A stretch of DNA of 6,240 nucleotides from the NCBI GenBank assembly GCA_001995005.1, contig MDJN01000016.1, positions 1 through 6,240 on the forward strand, given 5' to 3'. Shown in pieces: positions 1-5,014 of this stretch. The first letter of the stretch is position 1; each line of letters opens with the position of its first letter. This stretch comes from Candidatus Parepulonipiscium sp. PG-Nun2H_MBin03 (GTDB lineage: Bacteria; Bacillota; Clostridia; Lachnospirales; Cellulosilyticaceae). Both the position numbers and the translations under genes were made by a program. Under the pieces are notes generated by a model, which searched no databases, was not told the origin of the DNA, and worked only from the letters and a program-made list of their open reading frames with translations.

Positions 1-206
1 ATTGAATAAGGTGTTCTACCTATCATTTGTTTTGCCTTTTCACCAACTTCAAAAATTTCTTTAGTTTTTGTATATATAGCTGCAACTGAAGGAGCATTCA
101 TAACTATTCCTTTTTTCTTAACACATATTAATGTATTTGATGTCCCTAAATCTATCCCTAAATCATCAGAAAATATACTTATAAAACTCCCAAATAATCT
201 TTTCAT
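1..206 (-). CDS. mreB: MreB-family actin-like cell-shape protein, N-terminal 68 codons (cut by window edge)
   Basis: The reverse strand from an ATG at 206 reads without a stop to the left edge. The visible part has the actin-fold phosphate-binding start DLGIDLGTSNTL (residues 15-26), then KKKGIVMNAPSVAA (30-43), and VGEKAKQMIGRTP (54-66), which are the signature stretches of MreB/Mbl proteins. Residues 1-12 (MKRLFGSFISIF) could form the short amphipathic membrane-binding helix known in MreB proteins. A GGAG ribosome-binding site lies at 217-220, ten bases before the ATG, which fixes the start. In the family, MreB polymerises with ATP on the inner membrane face and guides lateral wall synthesis. 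MreB, Mbl and MreBH cannot be firmly told apart from this fragment; DLGTSNTL followed by MIGRTP favours MreB. The gene diverges from spoIIGA. No convincing promoter was found, and any promoter must lie inside the spoIIGA 5' coding region. Confidence 0.9.
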   Translation of the reverse strand, partial: MKRLFGSFISIFSDDLGIDLGTSNTLICVKKKGIVMNAPSVAAIYTKTKEIFEVGEKAKQMIGRTPYS

Positions 207-241
207 CTTATGCTTTCTCCTTTTTCATTTTCATATTTTGT

Positions 242-1108
242 TTGTATTTTATTCTTCTTCTACGCTTTATATTTTTGATAAATTTTATAATGGATACTTT
301 TATATTTTTAACAGCAAGCTTACTTATGTACAGACAAATTGAGTTTAAAAGGATTTTGGTTGCAAGTGGTATTGCTGCAAGCCTATATTGCCTAGCAACG
401 ATTGTACCTTTTTTACAAACCTTACCTTATAATATATATTATATTATATTACCTTGTATACCTATTATTTACTTATTTAAGCCTACGACACTGAAAAATT
501 TTTTTAAAATGTTTTTTATTAGTTGGTTATGTGCAAGCATCATAGGTGGATTTGCACTTAATATATATTACCAGACTATTTTTCTAATAGATGCAGAAAT
601 ATCTTTGATTATAACAATTTTAAGTGGAGCTTTTATAGCCTTTATAACTTATTATTTTTTGGAAGTTATAAGAAGAAAGGTGGTTTTATTAAATTGCGAG
701 GCACAGCTTGCATTTAAAATATCTAATAATGAAATAATTCTAGATGGAATCATAGATACAGGAAATACTCTTTATACAGTTTTAAAAAAAGAGCCAGTCA
801 TAGTCGTATCAACCGAAGAAGTAGAAGATATGTTAAATAACCATGTGAAAAATATTATTTCTTGTATCAGAAATAATGAAGACCTCTCAAAAATAGTACA
901 GATGAGCAATCATTCTGTTTGTTTAATTCCGTTTGATAGTATAGGGTGTACAAATGGTTTAATAGTGGGGATAAAAGTGCAAGACATACAAATAAAACGT
1001 GCAGATAAAACTTTTATACATAGTAGCGGAGTCATTGGACTATCAGATAAGACAATTTTTAAAAATAATAATATAAGTGCCTTAATACATCCGGATTTTA
1101 TAAACTAG
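242..1108 (+). CDS. spoIIGA: SpoIIGA, membrane aspartic protease that processes pro-sigma-E
   Basis: SpoIIGA cleaves pro-sigma-E at the sporulation septum, triggered in known systems by the forespore signal protein SpoIIR. The 288-residue product is close to the family length (about 300). It has five hydrophobic segments at about residues 4-30, 37-58, 61-79, 88-110 and 116-140, followed by a soluble domain (about 145-288). That domain holds the aspartic-protease motif GIIDTGN with catalytic Asp172, a conserved LIPF stretch (228-231), VIGLSDK (264-270) and the C-terminal ALIHP (280-284). The segment FLINFIMDTFIFLTA (11-25) matches the family N-terminus and places the start at or near the TTG at 242. 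That TTG has no Shine-Dalgarno sequence, and neither do the other possible starts (ATT 227, TTG 275, ATG 290). The frame is open back to a stop at 182. The stop codon at 1106-1108 overlaps the sigE ribosome-binding site, so the two genes are almost certainly co-transcribed and perhaps translationally coupled. Identity is secure; the start is not. Confidence 0.93.
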   Translation: MYFILLLRFIFLINFIMDTFIFLTASLLMYRQIEFKRILVASGIAASLYCLATIVPFLQTLPYNIYYIILPCIPIIYLFKPTTLKNFFKMFFISWLCASIIGGFALNIYYQTIFLIDAEISLIITILSGAFIAFITYYFLEVIRRKVVLLNCEAQLAFKISNNEIILDGIIDTGNTLYTVLKKEPVIVVSTEEVEDMLNNHVKNIISCIRNNEDLSKIVQMSNHSVCLIPFDSIGCTNGLIVGIKVQDIQIKRADKTFIHSSGVIGLSDKTIFKNNNISALIHPDFIN

Positions 1109-1122
1109 GAGGGAGAATAAAA

Positions 1123-1863
1123 ATGAGCATGGTAGAAAAGGTTAACAACTTTTTAAAGATAAAGTATTTTAGCTATTTAACAACAAAAAGTAATGATATT
1201 CATTATATTGGGGGAAGTGAAGTATTGCCCGCACCTCTTAGCAAAGAAGAAGAGAATGAATTAATAGAGAAAATGGTTGAATATAAAGATGATAATGAAG
1301 TTATAATTAACATCAAAAAAACATTGATTGAAAGAAATTTAAGATTGGTAGTATATATTGCCAAAAAATTTGAAAATACTAATAAAGGAATGGAAGATTT
1401 AATCTCGATTGGTTCTATTGGGTTAATTAAAGCTATTAATACTTTTAAGCCAGATAAAAAAATCAAACTTGCTACCTATGCATCACGATGTATTGAAAAC
1501 GAAATTTTAATGGATATTCGTAGAACAAATAAAATTAAAGTAGAAGTATCTATAGATGAACCGTTAAACGTTGATTGGGATGGAAATGAACTTTTATTAT
1601 CTGATATATTAGGAACAGATGCTGATTCTGTTTATAGAAATATAGAAGATGAGGTGGATAAAGAACTTCTAAATGAAGCGTTGCAGAAATTAAATACACG
1701 AGAACGTGAAATTGTGGAGTTAAGATTTGGATTTAGAAACGAAGGAAAAGAAAAAACTCAAAAAGAAGTTGCTGATATGTTAGGCATATCCCAGTCATAT
1801 ATATCTAGACTTGAGAAAAAAATAATCGGCAGGCTAAAAAAAGAAATTAAAAAAATGAGCTAA
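1123..1863 (+). CDS. sigE: RNA polymerase sporulation sigma factor SigE (pro-sigma-E)
   Basis: This is the early mother-cell sigma factor, made as an inactive precursor. Residues 1-27 form a basic, amphipathic pro-sequence. HYIGGSE (27-33) matches the B. subtilis processing region at the same distance from the start, so SpoIIGA cleavage is expected around residues 26-28. Region 2 spans about 68-134 (LIERNLRLVVYIAKKFENT, then GMEDLISIGSIGLIKAINTF, then KKIKLATYASRCIENEIL). DEPLNVDWDGNELLLSDILGTD (145-166) is diagnostic for SigE. Region 4 carries the helix-turn-helix TQKEVADMLGISQSYISRLE (212-231). The 246 residues are slightly longer than the B. subtilis protein (239), mostly through about six extra residues near 52-66. 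The start is supported by AGGAGGGA (1107-1114), which overlaps the spoIIGA stop. Asn106 in GLIKAINTF corresponds to the residue reported to matter for CsfB binding in B. subtilis. The gene follows its own protease gene, the standard arrangement. Confidence 0.97.
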   Translation: MSMVEKVNNFLKIKYFSYLTTKSNDIHYIGGSEVLPAPLSKEEENELIEKMVEYKDDNEVIINIKKTLIERNLRLVVYIAKKFENTNKGMEDLISIGSIGLIKAINTFKPDKKIKLATYASRCIENEILMDIRRTNKIKVEVSIDEPLNVDWDGNELLLSDILGTDADSVYRNIEDEVDKELLNEALQKLNTREREIVELRFGFRNEGKEKTQKEVADMLGISQSYISRLEKKIIGRLKKEIKKMS

Positions 1864-1868
1864 AACAT

Positions 1869-1897
1869 GCATAAAATGTCATGAAATGGTTATCCTA
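1869..1897 (+). promoter_or_regulatory. Candidate forespore (sigma-F/sigma-G) promoter of sigG
   Basis: In the 84-base gap between sigE and sigG, GCATA (1869-1873) is followed 17 bases later by TATCCTA (1891-1897). This resembles the known sigma-G pattern (GHATR, about 18 bases, CATNHTA). The overlapping GGTTATCCTA (1888-1897) resembles the sigma-F -10 pattern (GGNNANAHTR), with one mismatch at its seventh position. The predicted start would be near 1904, giving a leader of about 43 bases. In B. subtilis sigG has exactly this kind of sigma-F-dependent, self-activated promoter, so the position strengthens the call. It remains an eye match in AT-rich DNA. Confidence 0.5.
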
Positions 1898-1947
1898 CAT
1901 TTAAGGCTGAGAAGATATACTTACAGGAATGACTAGGAGGACTCTGC

Positions 1948-2721
1948 ATGGCAATTAATAAAGTAGAGATATGTGGGATTAATACATCTAAGTTGCCTAT
2001 ACTAACCAATCAACAAAAAGAACAATTATTTAGCTTGATTGGAAAAGGTGATAATAAAGCACGAGAAGACTATATTTACGGTAATTTAAGATTAGTATTA
2101 AGTGTAATACAACGCTTTAATAACAGAGGAGAACATGTAGATGATTTATTTCAGGTAGGTTGCATAGGACTAATCAAGGCTATTGATAATTTTGATGTAA
2201 CTCAAAATGTAAAGTTTTCCACCTATGCAGTACCTATGATTATAGGAGAGATACGTAGATATTTAAGAGATAATAATGCAATACGAGTTAGCAGATCTTT
2301 ACGAGATACAGCGTATAAAGCCTTACAGGTAAAAGAAAAATTACTTAGACAAAATTCAAAAGAACCTACTATAGAAGAGATAGCTCAAGTGTTAGAAATT
2401 GCAACTGAAAACATTGTATTTGCACTTGATGCTATTCAAGATCCTATTTCTTTGTTTGAACCCGTCTATCATGATGATGGAGACGCATTATATATAATGG
2501 ATCAAGTAAGTGATGAAAAAAGTCAAGACGATATATGGCTAGAAAATATTGCTCTTAAAGAAGCGATGAAAAGATTAAACGACCGTGAAAAACATATTTT
2601 GACATTACGTTTTTTTGTGGGTAAAACTCAAATGGAAGTTGCAGACGAGATAGGCATCTCTCAAGCACAAGTTTCACGCCTTGAAAAGACGGCTTTAAAG
2701 CATATGAAAAAGTATATTTAA
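1948..2721 (+). CDS. sigG: RNA polymerase sporulation sigma factor SigG (late forespore)
   Basis: Sigma-G directs late forespore genes such as spore-protective small acid-soluble proteins and germination receptors. The 257-residue protein opens with NKVEICGINTSKLP (4-17), the signature N-terminus. Region 2 spans about 45-115 (GNLRLVLSVIQRFNNRGE, VDDLFQVGCIGLIKAIDNFD, VKFSTYAVPMIIGEIRRYLR). Region 3 contains IRVSRSLRDTAYKALQVKEK (112-131) and DAIQDPISLFEPVY (161-174). Region 4 has the helix-turn-helix GKTQMEVADEIGISQAQVSR (225-244). AGGAGG (1935-1940), seven bases before the ATG, fixes the start. There is no pro-sequence, as expected. Transcription probably comes both from read-through from spoIIGA-sigE and from the local promoter in the gap. 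Compared with B. subtilis SigG recalled from memory, Tyr44 replaces Asn45 and Asn155 replaces Glu156, two positions linked to anti-sigma binding. Confidence 0.97.
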   Translation: MAINKVEICGINTSKLPILTNQQKEQLFSLIGKGDNKAREDYIYGNLRLVLSVIQRFNNRGEHVDDLFQVGCIGLIKAIDNFDVTQNVKFSTYAVPMIIGEIRRYLRDNNAIRVSRSLRDTAYKALQVKEKLLRQNSKEPTIEEIAQVLEIATENIVFALDAIQDPISLFEPVYHDDGDALYIMDQVSDEKSQDDIWLENIALKEAMKRLNDREKHILTLRFFVGKTQMEVADEIGISQAQVSRLEKTALKHMKKYI

Positions 2722-2762
2722 GACAAGGTATGAATATAGTAGTAATAGGGAGGGTTGCTACT

Positions 2763-3005
2763 ATGAGAATAGGAGATATGAAACATAAAGAAATTATAAA
2801 CATATTAGATGGAGCAAGGCTGGGATATATCTGCGATGCAGAGATTGACTGGTGCGAAGGAAAAGTTATGGCTCTTATTGTACCTGGTCCTGGGAAAGTA
2901 ATGGGATTATTTGGCAGAGAGCTAGAATATGTCATTCCATGGGAAAATATTAAAAAAATTGGGGAAGATACTATTCTAGTAGAACTTATGCCAGAACCAT
3001 ATTAA
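2763..3005 (+). CDS. ylmC: YlmC/YmxH-family PRC-barrel sporulation protein
   Basis: This 80-residue protein reads as a single PRC-barrel-like domain of the YlmC/YmxH family. It opens with MRIGDMKHKEIINI (1-14), followed by GARLGYICDAEID (17-29), the conserved glycine/proline stretch ALIVPGPGK (37-45), LFGRELEYVIPWENIKKIG (49-67), and DTILVEL (69-75) at the end. The start at 2763 is preferred because GGGAGGG (2748-2754) lies eight bases before it. An in-frame ATG at 2730 would add eleven residues that do not look like the family and has no ribosome-binding site. The molecular function is not established. The family is widespread in spore formers and typically sits just after sigG, as here. It follows sigG by about 40 bases with no terminator between, so it is probably the last gene of the spoIIGA-sigE-sigG unit. 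Confidence 0.9.
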   Translation: MRIGDMKHKEIINILDGARLGYICDAEIDWCEGKVMALIVPGPGKVMGLFGRELEYVIPWENIKKIGEDTILVELMPEPY

Positions 3006-3022
3006 AATTGTTTAGACATTTC

Positions 3023-3072
3023 ACTGCACTTAAAAACTTAGATAACCTAGGTTTTATTGGTGCAGTTTTTTT
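3023..3072 (+). terminator. Rho-independent terminator ending the sporulation sigma operon
   Basis: ACTGCAC (3023-3029) pairs perfectly with GTGCAGT (3060-3066). Inside it, positions 3033-3041 pair with 3047-3055 through nine pairs, including one T-G pair, around a five-base loop (3042-3046). A small internal loop separates the two stems. A run of seven T (3066-3072) follows at once. It lies 17 bases after the ylmC stop codon and marks the end of the spoIIGA-sigE-sigG-ylmC unit. Confidence 0.88.
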
Positions 3073-3154
3073 ATGATGAAGTTTCCTTCTATTAAAGAGT
3101 TATGCAAAGTAGGCAAAATTAAATGGACAACCCATATTAGCTAAGGAGTATCAA

Positions 3155-3694
3155 ATGGCATATTGGCAAAGTAGAGGCTTACGTGGTAGTGAGCTTGAAG
3201 AAATAATAAATTTAACCAATGATATGTATAGGACAAAAAATATAGCGTTAATTCAAAAGGTGCCAACCCCAATAACGCCAATTAGCATAGATAAACAAAA
3301 AAAGGTTATAACTCTGGCGTACTTTGACCAAAAAAGCACGGTAGACTATATTGGTGTGGCACAAGGCATAGCCATATGTTTTGATGCAAAACAGACCGCT
3401 AGTACATCTTTGCCATTAGCAAATATACATCAACATCAAATCGATTTTATGGATGATTTTATATCTCAAGGAGGAGTATCTTTTATAATTGTGCATTTTA
3501 AAAAAGTTGACGAATACTACCTTGTTCCATTTGAAATTTTAGGTACGTATTTTAGAAATGCCCAAAAAGGAGGCCGAAAATCTATACCATACAAAGAATT
3601 TGAAAATGCATATAAAATAGAAATAGAAGCTAATATTTATTTACACTATATTAAAGCGTTGCAAAAATATATAGATGAATGTGAAATAGTATAG
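3155..3694 (+). CDS. recU: RecU, Holliday-junction resolvase
   Basis: RecU cuts Holliday junctions during recombination repair and chromosome segregation in Firmicutes. The 179-residue product carries RGLRGSELEEIINLTNDMYR (7-26), LIQKVPTPITP (32-42), then LAYFDQKSTVDYIG (54-67) and ICFDAKQT (74-81). Asp64, Asp77 and Lys79 line up with the metal and catalytic residues of B. subtilis RecU (Asp88, Glu101, Lys103), with aspartate in place of glutamate. NIHQHQIDFMDDF (90-102), QGGVSF (105-110) and GGRKSIPY (139-146) complete the family pattern. It is shorter than B. subtilis RecU (about 206), mainly at the basic N-terminal arm. AAGGAG (3143-3148), six bases before the ATG, supports the start. RecU is often encoded next to the penicillin-binding protein gene ponA, but here the next gene is a lipoprotein. 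No LexA-type box or clear promoter was found in 3073-3154. Confidence 0.94.
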   Translation: MAYWQSRGLRGSELEEIINLTNDMYRTKNIALIQKVPTPITPISIDKQKKVITLAYFDQKSTVDYIGVAQGIAICFDAKQTASTSLPLANIHQHQIDFMDDFISQGGVSFIIVHFKKVDEYYLVPFEILGTYFRNAQKGGRKSIPYKEFENAYKIEIEANIYLHYIKALQKYIDECEIV

Positions 3695-3713
3695 TGATAT
3701 ACGCTGATACAAT
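3684..3713 (+). promoter_or_regulatory. Candidate sigma-E-type promoter upstream of the lipoprotein gene
   Basis: GATACAAT (3706-3713) matches the sigma-E -10 pattern CATACAHT at all but the first base. AAATAGT (3684-3690), fifteen bases upstream, resembles the -35 pattern KMATATT at five of seven positions. The -35 element lies in the last recU codons. Transcription would start near 3720, leaving a leader of about 65 bases that holds two inverted repeats. If real, it would place the lipoprotein in the mother-cell programme. The match was made by eye in AT-rich DNA, so chance is a serious alternative. Confidence 0.33.
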
Positions 3714-3746
3714 CTTACATGAAATTTGTATGTTGCATGAATAAAC

Positions 3747-3763
3747 TTTCCAAAAACAGGAAA
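3747..3763 (+). repeat. Short inverted repeat in the leader of the lipoprotein gene
   Basis: TTTCC (3747-3751) and GGAAA (3759-3763) are perfect inverted copies around a seven-base A-rich spacer. It lies just before a longer palindrome at 3767-3785. The stem is only five pairs, so by itself it could be chance. Confidence 0.35.
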
Positions 3764-3766
3764 TAA

Positions 3767-3785
3767 TCTTATCGAGGTGATAAGA
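3767..3785 (+). promoter_or_regulatory. 19-nt palindrome that places the ribosome-binding site in a hairpin loop
   Basis: TCTTATC (3767-3773) and GATAAGA (3779-3785) are perfect inverted copies around GAGGT (3774-3778), ending at the base before the ATG at 3786. The Shine-Dalgarno sequence GAGGTGAT (3774-3781) fills the loop and the first half of the right arm. In RNA the fold would leave GAGGT exposed in the loop while pairing the rest. In DNA the same palindrome could be an operator. The pairing is seen directly; a regulatory role is inferred. Confidence 0.5.
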
Positions 3786-4973
3786 ATGAAAAAAGGCATC
3801 TTAGTTTTTTTTACTATATTTTTAGTTTCATGTGCCGAACAGGAAATACCTATTATTGAAGAAGTATCAAATGTAGATACTATATTTAAAGAAGAAAAAG
3901 TACAGCTATATATTAAAGATGAATATGATTTAGGTTTATTTGAACCTGAAAGAGGAGTTTATTTAGGAGCTTATACAGGGAACGCAGAGTTAACCCAAAA
4001 TTCATTTGAAAGCTCAGTAGGAACTGATATGGCCTTTAAAGTATTTCAGTACACTGCTAAAAACTCTATCACAAATAAGGAAATTTTAGAATGTATTGCC
4101 AATGAACAAATGCCTTATATAAAATACTTATTAAATGAAGATAATATAGACAGTAGTCTATACCATTTTATTGGCGATTTAAGTTCTATGTATAAAATAC
4201 CTATTTTTATAGAGCTATATCCATTAAATGAAGATATAACAGATCCTAGAAAATATAAAGAGAATTATATTAAAGCATACCAAGAGATTAAAGAGCATGT
4301 GCCAGAGGCTGTTATTGTATGGTGTGTTGATTATGACAGTATAGAAGATTCACTTGCATTCTACCCAGGTGACACTTATTTGGACTGGGCAGGACTTAAC
4401 ATATATATGCCAAAATATAAAGAAGATATTTTAGTAGAATATACGATTGAAAATAATATTGATGTATGGTATAAGTTATTTCAAGATAAAAAACCTCTTA
4501 TGATATCTGGCCTTGCAATTTCAAACTATTCAAATATAGATAATGCTTATACTATATTTGAAGCACAAGATAAATTAAAATATTTTTATGAAGATATTCC
4601 TAATATATACCCTAGAATAAAGTCAATTTTATATGTTGATATAGATATGCGACGTTACGGTGGGGATGATGATTATAGAATAACTGCAGATCCAAAAATA
4701 TTAAACCACGTAGTGGATTTATGGGATAATACAATTTTCTTAGAAGATGTAATTAGTACTCCAAACCAAACAGCGGCAGAATATAAAAATTATAATTTAC
4801 CAGCGTATACGTATAATGATGTATATTATATAGAAGAAATATATTTGGAGAGTATTATAGATAAACATATATTAGATAAGGTTAGTGTATTTAAAGATTT
4901 AGAAGGAAATATATATTATCCATTAGAAGAGCTTGTAATGTTAGATATAGTAGAGACAAATATTTTTAATTAG
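3786..4973 (+). CDS. Lipoprotein with a GH26-like (TIM-barrel glycosidase fold) domain, probably catalytically dead
   Basis: The protein of 395 residues begins with a short lipoprotein signal: MKKG, a hydrophobic core (5-12) and lipobox LVSC, with Cys16 as the lipid-bearing residue, so it should be anchored outside the cytoplasmic membrane. From about 50 to 315 the pattern recalls glycoside hydrolase family 26: ERGVYLGAYTG (55-65), FKVFQY (84-89), IPIFIELYPLNED (138-150), VIVWCVD (176-182), YPGDTYLDWAGLNIYMPKY (193-211) and KKPLMISGLAIS (235-246). In active GH26 enzymes the fourth-strand motif contains EMN and the seventh-strand motif ends in a nucleophile Glu. Here the equivalent positions are Pro146 (in PLN) and Gly242 (in ISGLA), so both catalytic glutamates appear lost. 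The last 60 residues contain GNIYYPLEELVML (375-387), a weak echo of copper-amine-oxidase-like stalk domains. The ATG at 3786 is preferred over the in-frame GTG at 3777, because that GTG is part of the Shine-Dalgarno sequence GAGGTGAT. Substrate and role are unknown; a carbohydrate-binding or structural envelope role is possible. Confidence 0.7.
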   Translation: MKKGILVFFTIFLVSCAEQEIPIIEEVSNVDTIFKEEKVQLYIKDEYDLGLFEPERGVYLGAYTGNAELTQNSFESSVGTDMAFKVFQYTAKNSITNKEILECIANEQMPYIKYLLNEDNIDSSLYHFIGDLSSMYKIPIFIELYPLNEDITDPRKYKENYIKAYQEIKEHVPEAVIVWCVDYDSIEDSLAFYPGDTYLDWAGLNIYMPKYKEDILVEYTIENNIDVWYKLFQDKKPLMISGLAISNYSNIDNAYTIFEAQDKLKYFYEDIPNIYPRIKSILYVDIDMRRYGGDDDYRITADPKILNHVVDLWDNTIFLEDVISTPNQTAAEYKNYNLPAYTYNDVYYIEEIYLESIIDKHILDKVSVFKDLEGNIYYPLEELVMLDIVETNIFN

Positions 4974-4977
4974 AAAC

Positions 4978-5011
4978 AAAGCCAAGTAGAGTAACCCTCT
5001 GCTTGGCTTTT
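4978..5011. terminator. Bidirectional intrinsic terminator between convergent genes
   Basis: Positions 4978-4991 pair with 4997-5010 in a 14-pair stem, with one T-G pair (4987/5001), around a five-base loop TAACC (4992-4996). The plus strand ends in TTTT (5008-5011), then TGTGTT. The minus strand ends in TTT, then GTTTC. It begins five bases after the lipoprotein stop and lies four bases beyond the spoIIP stop, so one hairpin can end both transcripts. Confidence 0.88.
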
Positions 5012-5014
5012 GTG

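Noticed and set aside
150..172. Direct repeat of a ten-base unit in the mreB start
   Set aside because: It arises from the repeated DLG/IDLG codons of the conserved actin phosphate-binding motif and needs no other explanation.
148..180. Sigma-A promoter for spoIIGA using TATACT at 174-179
   Set aside because: The -10 is fair, but no -35-like hexamer lies at the right distance, and such -10 matches are common in AT-rich coding DNA.
1203..1466. Open frame of 87 codons on the minus strand inside sigE
   Set aside because: It lies entirely opposite the conserved SigE coding sequence, resembles no family I know and has no ribosome-binding site; it is a shadow frame.
2730..2762. Longer start for the YlmC/YmxH protein at the ATG at 2730
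   Set aside because: The extra eleven residues do not fit the family N-terminus, and GGGAGGG at 2748-2754 points to the ATG at 2763.
2555..2935. Open frame of 126 codons on the minus strand across the end of sigG and the start of ylmC
   Set aside because: It is antisense to two well-supported conserved genes and has no recognisable protein features.
3073..3154. Promoter or LexA operator before recU
   Set aside because: No pair of boxes with proper spacing and no inverted CGAAC/GTTCG-type repeat was found; the stretch is plain AT-rich leader apart from the recU ribosome-binding site.
3777..3785. GTG at 3777 as start of the lipoprotein gene
   Set aside because: This GTG is part of the Shine-Dalgarno sequence GAGGTGAT; the ATG at 3786 gives a proper MKK lipoprotein signal.
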